Shown: positions 1 to 10,006, counted from the stretch's first letter. The stretch: DNA of 64,000 nt from JAJYSO01 sp964579505 (GCA_964579505.1 CAZOGC010000004.1:1-64000); one strand, 5' to 3'. The notes: generated by a model not told the origin, from the letters alone. Translations and numbers: made by a program.

Positions 1-13
1 TTCGTTTTTTCAT
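1..13 (-). CDS. Possible start of a leftward gene cut by the window edge
   Basis: Read leftward, positions 13 to 1 give ATG AAA AAA CGA, which looks like the basic start of a signal peptide (M-K-K-R). Only four codons are visible, so this is a weak suggestion that the 1-229 interval separates two divergent genes. No clear promoter was found for either direction. Confidence 0.2.
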
Positions 14-229
14 CAATGGAAAAAATGAACAACATAAACATTTAGGACAGAATTGTTGCGAGTCCATAGTTTACCGGATTGTTTTTGGTGTTCTGTATTA
101 TTTTCCTTTTATTGTGCAAAACTGTACTTAGATTAAATATGTTTATAGTTTTTAGTATAATTATAAACGTTTTTTATAGCTGATATAAAGAAAGTACGGG
201 TGAGTCTAATTCTATAAACACTAATTTTT

Positions 230-2074
230 ATGTCTTCAGAATCTTTTGAATCCGCTGATAAAGGATTGAAAAAAGAAATGTCTTTTACGCAATTGCTACT
301 TTTGGGTGTAAGTGCCCAAATAGGCTCCGGCTGGTTGTTTAGCGTATTAGCAGCTGCAGGAATGGCCGGTCCTGCTGCTATTTTATCATGGATTATTGCT
401 TCTGTTCTTATATTTCTAATCGCGTTAACCTATTTAGAACTGGGCTCCATGCTGCCGCGATCTGGGGGCATAGTTAGGTATACCTATCTTACCCACGGTT
501 CTCTTTCCGGATGGATTATTGGTTGGGCATATTGGATATCGGTAGTGGCTATTCCGGCTTTAGAAGCGGTGGCAGCGTTGACATATATTGGCGGTAAGTG
601 GCCGCAGTTGGGGCTTCTCACAAAAGAAAAAGGAGTAGATATGCTTACATGGCCTACGGGTATTGTTGCCGGTATTTTATTGATGGTTTTCTTTTTCTGC
701 CTTAATTATTTTGGTAGTAAACTCTTAGCGGAATCTAATAAATGGGTTACAATCTGGAAGATTGCTTTGCCCACGATTACGTTTATCTTGTTGTTTTTTA
801 TTTTAGATGAACGTAATTTTTCAGCTTATGGAGGTTTTATACCTGAGGGATGGGCCGGAGTGTTTCACGCCATTCCGATGACCGGAATTGTGTTTTCTCT
901 CTTAGGGTTTAGACAAGCACTAGACTATGGTGGGGAATCAAAAAATCCGAAGAAAGATGTGCCACGAGCTACCTTTGGCTCAATATTAATACCCACTATT
1001 ATTTATGTTTTTCTACAAATTGCTTTTATAGGAGCGATTAGCTGGAGTTCTATGGGATTAGATCCGGGAAAATGGGACCTGCTTACGAAAGGTGGCTGGG
1101 CAGACGGCCCCCTTTTTCATGCACTAGAGTCGGCTAATATAGGGCTCTTGGTTGCTTTTGGTGTCTTTTTATTAATAGATGCAGCGGTTTCTCCTCTTGC
1201 CACAGGTTGGGTTTATTTGGGTACCGGGGCGCGTACCGGCTACGGACTTTCTATACATAAATCAGTTCCTAAAATATTTTCAAAAAACAATAAATATGGT
1301 ATTCCGTGGGTGCCTTTGGTTATCTCAGCGGCGGTGGGTTGCGTCTTTTTCGTACCGGCACCTAGTTGGTATAAACTGGTTGGGTTTATTAGTTCGGCAG
1401 CGGTATTGACCTACTTAATGGGAGGGATAGGGTTGCCGGTTTTGCGTAAAACAGCGGCTGAACTAGATCGCCCTTTTCGGCTGCGAAACCATAAATTTTT
1501 ATCGCTTATTTCTTTTTTGGCAGCAGCTATTGTGTTGTATTGGAGTGGTTTTGAAACCATGACAAATGTTTTTACAGTAACCCTTATAGGGCTTCCTATT
1601 TACAGTTTGTATGATGCCCGAAAGCGCGGCTGGATATCTATGGCATCGGGTATTGTAATTAGCGCGATTTTTTTGGTACTTTTCATATATGTGGCGGCAG
1701 CCAGTGGGTGGGTTCTAAACCCCAATTTGCAAGAAGCGGTAACAAGCCACGCGCCGATGTGGAGTTTCTCGACATATTACCTGAGTTTTTCGGGATTGGT
1801 CATAGGCTATTTTGTAGCACTTTGGTTTGTGAGTAATAAAGAAGGACGTAAACATGTAAATGCTACTTGGTGGTTGGTTTGGTTAATGCTAATTAGTGTG
1901 TTAATAGCTTATTTTAGTTTTTATGGTCCCTATAGAGATGCGGCGCCTATCATCTTCCCTTGGGGGTCTGTGATAGAATTGGGAGCTGCCATAATTGCCT
2001 ATTATATAGGCGTTAAAACTGGTTTTGAATCAGATGAAATAAAAGCAATTGTAAAAGCAGAAACAACGCCTTAA
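230..2074 (+). CDS. APC-family amino-acid permease
   Basis: This is a 614-residue integral membrane transporter of the amino acid-polyamine-organocation superfamily, expected to move amino acids or related amines across the inner membrane. The N-terminal part has the family's first helix with a glycine-rich unwound segment (LLLGVSAQIGSGWLF, about residues 22-36), then a second helix and the GGIVRYTY-like stretch near residue 79. About 12-14 hydrophobic segments are visible. It is longer than a typical 450-500-residue permease because of additional C-terminal helices. The substrate cannot be read from the sequence. It stands alone, with 184 noncoding bases before the next gene. Confidence 0.85.
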   Translation: MSSESFESADKGLKKEMSFTQLLLLGVSAQIGSGWLFSVLAAAGMAGPAAILSWIIASVLIFLIALTYLELGSMLPRSGGIVRYTYLTHGSLSGWIIGWAYWISVVAIPALEAVAALTYIGGKWPQLGLLTKEKGVDMLTWPTGIVAGILLMVFFFCLNYFGSKLLAESNKWVTIWKIALPTITFILLFFILDERNFSAYGGFIPEGWAGVFHAIPMTGIVFSLLGFRQALDYGGESKNPKKDVPRATFGSILIPTIIYVFLQIAFIGAISWSSMGLDPGKWDLLTKGGWADGPLFHALESANIGLLVAFGVFLLIDAAVSPLATGWVYLGTGARTGYGLSIHKSVPKIFSKNNKYGIPWVPLVISAAVGCVFFVPAPSWYKLVGFISSAAVLTYLMGGIGLPVLRKTAAELDRPFRLRNHKFLSLISFLAAAIVLYWSGFETMTNVFTVTLIGLPIYSLYDARKRGWISMASGIVISAIFLVLFIYVAAASGWVLNPNLQEAVTSHAPMWSFSTYYLSFSGLVIGYFVALWFVSNKEGRKHVNATWWLVWLMLISVLIAYFSFYGPYRDAAPIIFPWGSVIELGAAIIAYYIGVKTGFESDEIKAIVKAETTP

Positions 2075-2258
2075 GTTGTTATTGGTTCATTTCTTTTTGT
2101 GTGTTTTTAAAGGTGTTGATTCGGATTATTTTGTAATAACTTAAAAAAATTACAATAAAAATCGTATTTTTATCAAGCTGAAAGATAACAACTAACCAAT
2201 TTGTTATTCTTGGGGTTAATTATTTTACGGGAAGCACAATTAAGATAATTAACCAATT

Positions 2259-3152
2259 ATGAAATCTCATTTGCCTTTTAATACGGGGCAACGCGTTGGC
2301 ATTATAGGTTTGGTGTTCATCGTTATTGCACTTTTGGGAATCACTTATGTAGTGAGCCACAAAAACATAAAACCTAAAAAACAGCTTGCAGTAGGAATTA
2401 AAGTTCAGCATTGGATAGATTCGGTTAAGCAAGTGTCTAAAGCTAAACCGCACCGCTATAAAATCTATCCGTTTAACCCCAATTTTATTACAGACTATAA
2501 GGGCTATGTGTTAGGTATGTCTCCTGAAGAAATAAGCCGGCTACATCGGTTTAGAAAACAAGACAAATGGGTTAATTCTACAGCCGATTTCCAACGGGTT
2601 ACGCACGTGTCAGATTCGCTTTTAAATAAAATAAAAAAGTATTTTAAATTTCCGGATTGGGTGGTTCGTCGCCAAAAAAGAGAACGACGAAATAAACAAA
2701 AAAAGACAGCGGAATTAACCAATGTGCAAAAAGCGGACCTGAATCAAGCCAGTATAGAAGATTTGATAAAAATAAAGGGAATAGGAACGACCTTGGCCCG
2801 TCGTATTGTTAGGCATCGCAAACAATTGGGTGGCTTTGTAGATAACATTCAGTTAAAAGATATTTATGGGTTAAATTATAAACGAAGGCAAGCTGTTTTA
2901 AGCCACTACACGGTAAAAAACACAAGAAAAGTTAAAAAATTAGACATTAACTCAGCATTGACGGCAGATTTGACAAAAATTTATTATATTGATTACGAAT
3001 TAGCGCGAAAAATTATAAACTACCGAATAACTCACCACAGAATCAAATCTTTTGAGGAGTTGGCAAAAATTGATGGGTTTCCGGTTAACCGCATGGCACA
3101 GATAAAACTGTACTTAAAAATTGTAACTCCGACCAATTTAGAAGCGCAATAA
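2259..3152 (+). CDS. Membrane-anchored helix-hairpin-helix (ComEA-like) protein
   Basis: The 297-residue product has one N-terminal membrane helix (about residues 12-32) and a basic body. Its second half carries repeated helix-hairpin-helix motifs, the clearest being IEDLIKIKGIGTTLARRIV near residue 165; two further copies lie near residues 235 and 265. Such motifs bind DNA non-specifically in ComEA, the DNA receptor of natural transformation. A role in DNA uptake or DNA binding at the envelope is inference; many Bacteroidota carry this type of protein without proof of competence function. The gene is monocistronic, 96 bases ahead of the acyl-CoA dehydrogenase gene. Confidence 0.75.
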   Translation: MKSHLPFNTGQRVGIIGLVFIVIALLGITYVVSHKNIKPKKQLAVGIKVQHWIDSVKQVSKAKPHRYKIYPFNPNFITDYKGYVLGMSPEEISRLHRFRKQDKWVNSTADFQRVTHVSDSLLNKIKKYFKFPDWVVRRQKRERRNKQKKTAELTNVQKADLNQASIEDLIKIKGIGTTLARRIVRHRKQLGGFVDNIQLKDIYGLNYKRRQAVLSHYTVKNTRKVKKLDINSALTADLTKIYYIDYELARKIINYRITHHRIKSFEELAKIDGFPVNRMAQIKLYLKIVTPTNLEAQ

Positions 3153-3251
3153 AACGGTGTTTCGCTCCATTTTAGTTATATTCGTCAAAATTTTTCGCAG
3201 CGATTATTAGATTTGGTATTAATTAGATAATATGCGTTAAAAGATAGGTTG

Positions 3252-4421
3252 ATGAAGAATACATATTTTACAGAAGAACACAAATTATTTAGAAAAAGCC
3301 TTCAAGATTTCTTAAGAAAAGAGGTAGTGCCTCATATTGATAAATGGGAAAAAACCGGAAAAATTGAACGGTTTATTTGGAAAAAGTTTGGCGATATGGG
3401 CTACTTTGGGCTCAATTACCCGGAAGAGTATGGAGGCTTAGAATTAGATTTGTTTTATACGGTTATCTTTTTGGAGGAGTTACAAAAAATTAACTCGGGT
3501 GGATTTGCAGCAGCCATGTGGGCTCACGAATACCTAGCTATGACGCATCTAAACAAAGAAGGTAATCACGATATAAAAGAGCGTTATCTGGCCCCGAGTA
3601 TTGCAGGAGATAAAATAGGCTGCTTGTGTATTACCGAACCTTTTGGAGGATCTGATGTAGCCGGAATGCGTTCAACGGCTATCAAAAAAGACGATCATTA
3701 CCTGTTAAATGGATCAAAGACCTTTATTACGAACGGGGTGTATTCAGATTATTTGATAGTGGCAGCCAAAACAGCTCCCGAAAAAGGAAACAAAGGAATG
3801 AGTATTTTTGTGGTAGATAGAGATACACCCGGAATAGAAGCTACTAAATTAGACAAACTGGGATGGCGCGCTTCAGACACCGGAGAAATTTCTTTTACCG
3901 ATGTAAAAGTTCCTATAGAAAATATAATGGGAGAAGAAGGTCTAGGGTTTCGCTATATTATGCAGCACTTTGCCTTAGAACGATTAATTATGGGGGTTAA
4001 TGCCCACGCACGTACAGAATATGCCTTAGATTATACGGTGAAATATATGTCAGAACGCAAGGCTTTTGGGCAAACTATTAATAAATTTCAAGCACTTCGA
4101 CATAAAGTGGCTGAGATAGCTAGCGAAGTTGAAATGGTAAAAGCCTTTAATTATGCAGTAACAGAACAGCTCAATAAAGGAGAGTATGTTGTAAAAGAAG
4201 CCAGCATGTCTAAACTATTGTCTACTAAAATTGCTGATCAGGCTATTTATGATTGTTTACAGTTGTTAGGTGGTTATGGATATATGGAAGACTACCCGCT
4301 GGCACGTCTTTTCCGTGATAGCCGTTTAGGTCCTATTGGCGGTGGAACTTCTGAAATATTAAAAGAAATTATTGCTAAATCGGTAGTTGACGGAAAAGAA
4401 TATAAACCCGCCGTAAAATAA
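3252..4421 (+). CDS. Acyl-CoA dehydrogenase
   Basis: A 389-residue FAD-dependent acyl-CoA dehydrogenase that introduces the alpha-beta double bond in acyl-CoA during fatty-acid or amino-acid breakdown. Visible family signatures are CITEPFGGSDVAGMRSTA (about residues 127-144), the RKAFGQTINKFQ segment near residue 270 and the C-terminal LLGGYGYMEDYPLARLFRD block near 340. The arrangement resembles glutaryl/long-chain enzymes with Gly-Gly-Gly-Thr-Ser-Glu near the end, but the chain-length preference cannot be read. A TTG at 3249 would add one residue; I use the ATG at 3252. A strong terminator follows at 4441. Confidence 0.9.
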   Translation: MKNTYFTEEHKLFRKSLQDFLRKEVVPHIDKWEKTGKIERFIWKKFGDMGYFGLNYPEEYGGLELDLFYTVIFLEELQKINSGGFAAAMWAHEYLAMTHLNKEGNHDIKERYLAPSIAGDKIGCLCITEPFGGSDVAGMRSTAIKKDDHYLLNGSKTFITNGVYSDYLIVAAKTAPEKGNKGMSIFVVDRDTPGIEATKLDKLGWRASDTGEISFTDVKVPIENIMGEEGLGFRYIMQHFALERLIMGVNAHARTEYALDYTVKYMSERKAFGQTINKFQALRHKVAEIASEVEMVKAFNYAVTEQLNKGEYVVKEASMSKLLSTKIADQAIYDCLQLLGGYGYMEDYPLARLFRDSRLGPIGGGTSEILKEIIAKSVVDGKEYKPAVK

Positions 4422-4440
4422 CAGAAATATAAACGGTATA

Positions 4441-4485
4441 ATTGTCTGAGGATTTTATGCTTAAAATCCATTCAGACAATTTTTT
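4441..4485 (+). terminator. Rho-independent terminator after acyl-CoA dehydrogenase
   Basis: A long inverted repeat pairs ATTGTCTGA with TCAGACAAT and, inside it, GGATTTTA with TAAAATCC, leaving a four-base loop. It is followed directly by a run of six T on the + strand. It lies 20 bases past the acyl-CoA dehydrogenase stop codon and separates that gene from the peptidase gene downstream. Confidence 0.85.
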
Positions 4486-4513
4486 ATAAAATAATAATTA
4501 AAAAGAAGTATTT

Positions 4514-5977
4514 ATGAGTGATGAAATACGGAAACTAGCACCGGAAGCTGTCTGGAATAATTTTGCAGATCTCAATGCGGTGCCTCGCCCTTCTAAAAAA
4601 GAAGAACGAGTAATAAAATTTATGGTAGATTTTGGAAAATCACTTAATCTAGAAACCATTGAAGATAAAACCGGGAATGTGGTTATTAAAAAGCCGGCTA
4701 CCCCGGGTATGGAAGGTAATAAAGCTGTCGTGCTTCAAGGGCATTTAGATATGGTGCATCAAAAAAATAACGATACCGATTTTGATTTTTCTACAGAAGG
4801 CATAAAAATGTATGTAGATAATGATTGGGTGCGTGCACGTGGAACCACACTAGGAGCCGACAACGGACTTGGAGTGGCGGCTATTATGGCCATTTTACAA
4901 AGCAAAAATATTGAACATCCGGCTATAGAAGCCTTGTTTACGATAGATGAAGAAACGGGTATGACGGGTGCCAAAGAGCTCGATGAAACGATATTAAATG
5001 GTGAAATTTTATTGAATCTAGATACTGAGGAAGATGATGAAATAGGCATTGGTTGTGCAGGAGGTATTGACATAACCGCTTCTAAAACCTATACAGAAGA
5101 AAAACCCGCTGAGGGCAGTCTAGCCTATCTCATTACGATAAAGGGACTAAATGGAGGACACTCCGGAATGGACATTTACAAAGGGTTGGGTAATGCCAAT
5201 AAATTGATGAACCGTATTTTATATAACGGAAATCAAAAAACAAATCTGCAAATAGCTTCTATTATGGGAGGCGGATTGCGCAATGCTATTCCTCGAGAAA
5301 GTGTAGCTACCATTACAATTGCTAAAAACGATTATGAGGTATTTCACAGGGCTTATAATCAAGTAAGAAAGGCAATAAAAGAAGAATACCATACGCTCGA
5401 AGAAAATTTACAGATTTCATTAGAAGAAGTACATACACCTGAAAGCGTAATGTCTGTTGAGTTGACACAAGCTTTTATTAAAACAATTTATGCGGCGCAT
5501 AATGGTGTTTACCGTATGAGTCCGGATATTGACGATTTGGTAGAAACTTCTAATAATATTGCTCGTGTAGAGGGTAAAGAAGGAACTATTGAAGTGCAAT
5601 GCCTCACCCGCTCTTCGGTAAAATCAGGAAAAGATGATTTGACCAATAATTTAACAGCAGCTTTTGAGTTGGGTGGCTTCTCGGTAAAAACCTCCGGAGA
5701 GTATCCGGGTTGGAAACCTAATCCGGATTCGGCTATTTTGAAAGTTGTAGATAAAATTTATCAACAGCAAAATGGAGAGCGTGCAGAAGTGGCAGCTTGC
5801 CATGCCGGATTAGAGTGTGGTATTTTGTTAAGTCATTATCCTAAAATGGATATGGTTTCATTTGGTCCTACCATTCGCGGAGCCCACTCACCAGACGAAC
5901 GTGCCAGTATATCTTCTACTCAAAAATTCTGGAAATTTTTATTGGCGGTTTTAAAAAATATTCCGTCAAAGAAGTAG
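4514..5977 (+). CDS. pepD: Aminoacyl-histidine dipeptidase (PepD/carnosinase type)
   Basis: A 487-residue metallopeptidase of family M20C that hydrolyses Xaa-His dipeptides such as carnosine in the cytoplasm. Metal-ligand motifs are clear: QGHLDMVHQK (about residue 76-85), GADNGLGVAA (about 115) and the general-base pair DEETG near residue 143. The dimerisation insert and the C-terminal CHAGLECGI and GPTIRGAHSPDE motifs (about 430-465), which supply the last metal ligand, are present. Length matches the family. It is a single-gene unit preceded by the terminator at 4441. Confidence 0.92.
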   Translation: MSDEIRKLAPEAVWNNFADLNAVPRPSKKEERVIKFMVDFGKSLNLETIEDKTGNVVIKKPATPGMEGNKAVVLQGHLDMVHQKNNDTDFDFSTEGIKMYVDNDWVRARGTTLGADNGLGVAAIMAILQSKNIEHPAIEALFTIDEETGMTGAKELDETILNGEILLNLDTEEDDEIGIGCAGGIDITASKTYTEEKPAEGSLAYLITIKGLNGGHSGMDIYKGLGNANKLMNRILYNGNQKTNLQIASIMGGGLRNAIPRESVATITIAKNDYEVFHRAYNQVRKAIKEEYHTLEENLQISLEEVHTPESVMSVELTQAFIKTIYAAHNGVYRMSPDIDDLVETSNNIARVEGKEGTIEVQCLTRSSVKSGKDDLTNNLTAAFELGGFSVKTSGEYPGWKPNPDSAILKVVDKIYQQQNGERAEVAACHAGLECGILLSHYPKMDMVSFGPTIRGAHSPDERASISSTQKFWKFLLAVLKNIPSKK

Positions 5978-6088
5978 GGGTATTTTCTTGATAAAAGAGC
6001 AACAAATGAGGAGTTGTATTTCAAAATGAAAGAAATAGAATCTTTCTAAATTATATTTCGAAATCGCCCTAAATTAAGTGATTATAAA

Positions 6089-6119
6089 TTTGTTAGTTCG
6101 ACTTAAAAATATATTTTTG
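6089..6119 (+). promoter_or_regulatory. Bacteroidota-type promoter for the DUF2795 gene
   Basis: TTTG at 6089-6092 and TATTTTTG at 6112-6119 are separated by exactly 19 bases, matching the known Bacteroidota sigma-A promoter (TTG around -33 and TAnnTTTG around -7). The ATG of the DUF2795 gene is 26 bases downstream. This is the best promoter match I found in the window. Confidence 0.75.
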
Positions 6120-6145
6120 CAAAAAATATAAAACGCATTTATACA

Positions 6146-6367
6146 ATGTATTGGACATTAGAACTGGCTTCATATTTAAGTGATGCACCTTGGCCGGCAA
6201 CCAAAGACGAGTTGATTGATTATGCCATTAGAACCGGCGCTCCGCTAGAGGTTGTAGAAAATCTTCAGGATATTGAAGACGAAGGAGATTCGTATGAATC
6301 TATTCAAGAGATTTGGCCGGATTATCCCACAGAAGAAGATTATTTGTGGAACGAAGATGAATATTAA
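6146..6367 (+). CDS. DUF2795 family small acidic protein
   Basis: This 73-residue acidic protein matches the small DUF2795 family that flavobacteria commonly carry. It begins MYWTLELASYLSDAPWPATK, contains the family's LIDYAIRTGAPLEVVENLQ core, and ends in an aspartate/glutamate-rich tail. No catalytic residues or membrane segments are visible, and the molecular function is unknown. It has its own consensus promoter just upstream and a terminator at 6389-6418, so it is transcribed as a short single-gene message ahead of secA. Confidence 0.85.
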   Translation: MYWTLELASYLSDAPWPATKDELIDYAIRTGAPLEVVENLQDIEDEGDSYESIQEIWPDYPTEEDYLWNEDEY

Positions 6368-6388
6368 ATTATTTTTTAAATAGAATAG

Positions 6389-6418
6389 AAAAAGTCTCTT
6401 TATGAGGCTTTTTTTTTG
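6389..6418 (+). terminator. Terminator after the DUF2795 gene
   Basis: AAAAAGTCTC and GAGGCTTTTT pair around a TTTAT loop with one G-U pair, and the 3' arm runs into a T tract of about ten bases. It lies 22 bases past the DUF2795 stop codon. Confidence 0.8.
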
Positions 6419-6499
6419 CTTACATTTGGCGGCATCGCAATCCGTTTTACGCAATAATTTATAGAACCGACTGTTGCTGTAAGGCGTTTGGCGCTATTA

Positions 6500-6528
6500 C
6501 CTGCCAATTTGTCAAAGGCAGGATTTTT
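6500..6528 (+). terminator. Hairpin with T run upstream of secA (terminator or attenuator)
   Basis: CCTGCC (6500-6505) and GGCAGG (6517-6522) form a six-pair stem, extended inside by TTTG/CAAA, followed by ATTTTT. It lies 37 bases before the secA start and well after the DUF2795 terminator. It could therefore be a leader attenuator for secA or the end of a short unrecognised transcript. Confidence 0.45.
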
Positions 6529-6564
6529 GCTAAACATAACTCAAAAGATATTAAAAAAAGACCT

Positions 6565-9500
6565 ATGAGTGTATTAAACTCTGTTATAAAAGCTTTTGTG
6601 GGCGACAAATCTCAAAAAGATGTAAAACGCCTTCAGCCTACTATTGATAAGATTAAAGCAGCGGAGGCTGAGTTAGAAAAATTGAGCTTAGATGAACTTC
6701 GTCATAAAACGGTAGAATTTAAAGCAAAGATTAAAGAAGCTATAGCCGAAACAGAACAAGAAATTATCAAACTTAAAGAGGAGGCAGAAGCGTCTGAAGA
6801 TATAGATAGAAAAGAAGACATCTATACAGAAATAGATGCTCTAGAAGATAAAAGCTATGAATTAACAGCGCAAGTTTTAGATGAGATTCTTCCCGAGGCC
6901 TTTGCGGTGGTTAAAGAAACGGCCAAACGTTTTTTTAACAATGAAAAATTAGAGGTGACTGCCACGGAGTATGATCGAGAATTTTCGGCTACTAAAAACT
7001 ATATTTCTCTAGAAGGTGACAAAGCTACCTGGGCGAATACCTGGGATGCTGCCGGAAAGGAAATTAAGTGGGATATGATTCACTACGATGTACAGCTCAT
7101 CGGGGGTATTGTTATGCACGAGGGGAAAATTGCCGAGATGCAAACCGGTGAAGGTAAAACCCTCGTAGCAACTCTCCCGTTATATCTTAACGCACTTACA
7201 GGGCGCGGTGTACACTTGGTGACTGTGAATGATTATTTGGCAAAACGAGATAGTGCTTGGATGGCTCCTATTTTTGAGTTTCACGGCCTTACGGTAGATT
7301 GTGTAGATTACCACCAACCTAACTCTGAGGAGCGAAGAAAAGCATACAATGCTGATATTACCTACGGAACCAATAATGAATTTGGTTTTGATTATTTGCG
7401 TGATAATATGGCGCACTCGCCAGAAGATTTGGTGCAACGCCCTCATCATTATGCTATTGTTGACGAGATTGACTCAGTGTTGGTAGATGATGCTCGAACG
7501 CCACTTATTATTTCAGGCCCTATTCCTAAAGGAGACGTGCACGAATATGAACAGCTTAAACCTCAGATTGCCAAAATTGTAGAGGTACAACGCAAATATT
7601 TAGTGGGTGTTTTAGCCGAAGCTAAAAAATTGATTGCTGAGGGAGATCACAGAGAAGGTGGATTTAACCTGCTTAGAGTATACCGCGGTCTGCCAAAGAA
7701 CAAGGCTCTAATTAAATATTTGAGTGAAGAAGGTATCCGTCAAATTCTACAAAAAACAGAAAACCATTATATGCAAGATAATAACCGCGAAATGCCTAAA
7801 GTTGATGCGGAATTGTATTTTGTAATTGATGAAAAGAATAACCAAATAGACTTGTCTGATAAAGGGGTAGAATTTCTTTCTAGCAATGAAAAAGACCCCA
7901 ATTTCTTTGTAATGCCTGTAATGGGTATAGAGATTTCTAAAATCGAGGAGTTGGGCTTGTCTAAAGAAGAAGAGCAAGAGAAAAAGGAAGAACTTTACCG
8001 CGATTTTGCCGTTAAGAGTGAGCGTATTCATACCATGCGTCAACTGCTAAAAGCCTATACGCTATTTGAAAAAGACGATGAATATGTCGTGATAGATGGA
8101 AAGGTAATGATTGTTGATGAACAAACCGGTCGTATTATGGACGGTCGTCGTTATAGTGATGGGTTGCATCAAGCTATCGAAGCCAAAGAAAGCGTAAAAA
8201 TTGAAGACGCTACCCAGACTTTTGCGACCATTACGCTGCAAAACTATTTTCGCATGTACCGCAAACTGGCCGGTATGACAGGTACCGCAGTTACTGAAGC
8301 CGGTGAATTTTGGGAGATATACAAACTAGATGTAGTAGAAATACCAACCAATAGACCGATTGCTAGAGATGACATGGATGATTTGGTGTATAAGACCAAA
8401 CGTGAAAAATACAATGCGGTTATTGAAGAAGTCACTAAACTAGCTGAAGCAGGCCGTCCGGTACTTATCGGTACTACCTCGGTAGAAACTTCAGAGTTGT
8501 TAAGCCGTATGCTTACCATTAGAAAGATTAAACACAATGTGTTGAATGCCAAGCTGCATAAGAGAGAGGCTGATATTGTAGCAGAAGCCGGAAGATCAGG
8601 TATTGTGACCATTGCCACCAATATGGCAGGTAGGGGAACCGATATTAAATTGAGTCCGGAAACAAAAGAAGCCGGAGGCTTAGCTATTATTGGTACAGAA
8701 CGCCACGATTCTCGCCGTGTAGACCGTCAGTTACGTGGGCGTTCAGGACGTCAGGGAGACCCGGGTAGTTCGTTATTCTATGTGTCACTAGAAGACAATT
8801 TAATGCGGCTTTTTGGAAGCGAGAGAATAGCCAAAATGATGGATAGAATGGGGCTGAAGGAAGGAGAAGTTATTCAACATAAAATGATTTCTCGTTCTAT
8901 TGAACGTGCTCAGAAGAAGGTTGAAGAAAACAACTTTGGTATTCGTAAGCGTTTATTAGAGTATGATGACGTAATGAATGCACAACGAGAGGTGATCTAC
9001 AAACGCCGATATCACGCTCTTTTTGGGGAACGACTACGAGTTGATATTGCCAACATGATTTTTGACCTTGGAGAAAGTCTAGTTGCAGAAAACAAAGCGA
9101 ATGACGATTTCAAAAACTTTGAATTTGATTTGAATCGTTACTTTGCAATGGAGTCTCCGGTGTCTGAAGAAGAGTTTAAAAGTTTAGATGATCTAAAAAT
9201 TTCAGGCAAGGTATATAGAGCAGCTTATGAGCACTACCAAGAAAGTATGAAGCGTAGTGCAGAGTTGGCTTATCCGGTTATTAAAATGGTCTATGAAGAC
9301 AAAGGCAACCGATTTGAACGTATTGCCGTGCCTTTTAGCGATGGTACCAAGACACTGCAAGTGGCCACCGATTTAAAGAAAGCCTATGAAACCGAAGGAA
9401 AACAACTTGTAACAGACTTTGAGAAGAATATTACCTTGGCTATTATAGATGATGCGTGGAAAACGCATCTGCGTAAGATGGACGATTTAAAACAAAGTGT

Positions 9501-9924
9501 TCAGTTGGCCGTACACGAACAAAAAGACCCCTTATTAATCTATAAGTTTGAAGCATTTGAATTGTTTAAGAAAATGTTGGATGAGGTTAATAAAGAAGTA
9601 ATTTCTTTCTTGTTTAAAGGGCAAATTCCGCAGCAAGAAGAAAACAATATTCAAGAGGCCAGAAGAAGAAAACCCAAAGAGCATTTGAGAACAGAAAAAG
9701 AAGAGTTCTTAAATATGGATGAACGGGCACGGCAAAGCCGTGAGGCGGGTCAACAACAAACACAACAACAGATTGTGGAAACAATTGTACGAGAGCATCC
9801 AAAAATTGGACGTAATGAACGCGTAACGATTAAAAATGTAAAAACCGGGGAAAATAAGACGGTTAAATATAAACAAGCCATTCCGCTTATTGAGAAGGGA
9901 GAATGGGTGTTGATAGATGAATAA
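6565..9924 (+). CDS. secA: Preprotein translocase ATPase SecA
   Basis: SecA is the peripheral ATPase that drives unfolded preproteins through the SecYEG channel. Walker A (MQTGEGKTLVATLP, about residues 192-205) and the DEID box (VDEIDSVLVDDARTPLI, about 300) are present. The second motor domain has TNMAGRGTDIKL (about 690) and the RRVDRQLRGRSGRQGDPG motif (about 715). At 1119 residues it is some 200 longer than the E. coli protein; a charged insert at about residues 325-490 within the first motor domain accounts for much of this and is typical of Bacteroidota SecA. The C-terminus lacks the cysteine-rich zinc finger. A terminator follows at 9951. Confidence 0.97.
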   Translation: MSVLNSVIKAFVGDKSQKDVKRLQPTIDKIKAAEAELEKLSLDELRHKTVEFKAKIKEAIAETEQEIIKLKEEAEASEDIDRKEDIYTEIDALEDKSYELTAQVLDEILPEAFAVVKETAKRFFNNEKLEVTATEYDREFSATKNYISLEGDKATWANTWDAAGKEIKWDMIHYDVQLIGGIVMHEGKIAEMQTGEGKTLVATLPLYLNALTGRGVHLVTVNDYLAKRDSAWMAPIFEFHGLTVDCVDYHQPNSEERRKAYNADITYGTNNEFGFDYLRDNMAHSPEDLVQRPHHYAIVDEIDSVLVDDARTPLIISGPIPKGDVHEYEQLKPQIAKIVEVQRKYLVGVLAEAKKLIAEGDHREGGFNLLRVYRGLPKNKALIKYLSEEGIRQILQKTENHYMQDNNREMPKVDAELYFVIDEKNNQIDLSDKGVEFLSSNEKDPNFFVMPVMGIEISKIEELGLSKEEEQEKKEELYRDFAVKSERIHTMRQLLKAYTLFEKDDEYVVIDGKVMIVDEQTGRIMDGRRYSDGLHQAIEAKESVKIEDATQTFATITLQNYFRMYRKLAGMTGTAVTEAGEFWEIYKLDVVEIPTNRPIARDDMDDLVYKTKREKYNAVIEEVTKLAEAGRPVLIGTTSVETSELLSRMLTIRKIKHNVLNAKLHKREADIVAEAGRSGIVTIATNMAGRGTDIKLSPETKEAGGLAIIGTERHDSRRVDRQLRGRSGRQGDPGSSLFYVSLEDNLMRLFGSERIAKMMDRMGLKEGEVIQHKMISRSIERAQKKVEENNFGIRKRLLEYDDVMNAQREVIYKRRYHALFGERLRVDIANMIFDLGESLVAENKANDDFKNFEFDLNRYFAMESPVSEEEFKSLDDLKISGKVYRAAYEHYQESMKRSAELAYPVIKMVYEDKGNRFERIAVPFSDGTKTLQVATDLKKAYETEGKQLVTDFEKNITLAIIDDAWKTHLRKMDDLKQSVQLAVHEQKDPLLIYKFEAFELFKKMLDEVNKEVISFLFKGQIPQQEENNIQEARRRKPKEHLRTEKEEFLNMDERARQSREAGQQQTQQQIVETIVREHPKIGRNERVTIKNVKTGENKTVKYKQAIPLIEKGEWVLIDE

Positions 9925-9950
9925 ATCAACATTATACGTATAAATTATCT

Positions 9951-9982
9951 ATCCCGAGCATCTAAATGATCGGGATTTTTTC
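9951..9982 (+). terminator. Terminator after secA
   Basis: ATCCCGA and TCGGGAT pair as the stem base, with GCAT/ATGA continuing inside around a CTAA loop, followed by six T. It sits 26 bases after the secA stop codon. Confidence 0.85.
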
Positions 9983-10006
9983 TAGTTTCACGGGGAAATA
10001 TAAGTT

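Noticed and set aside
1..229. A riboswitch or attenuator ahead of the amino-acid permease.
   Set aside because: No recognisable riboswitch core, leader peptide or terminator hairpin is present in this interval.
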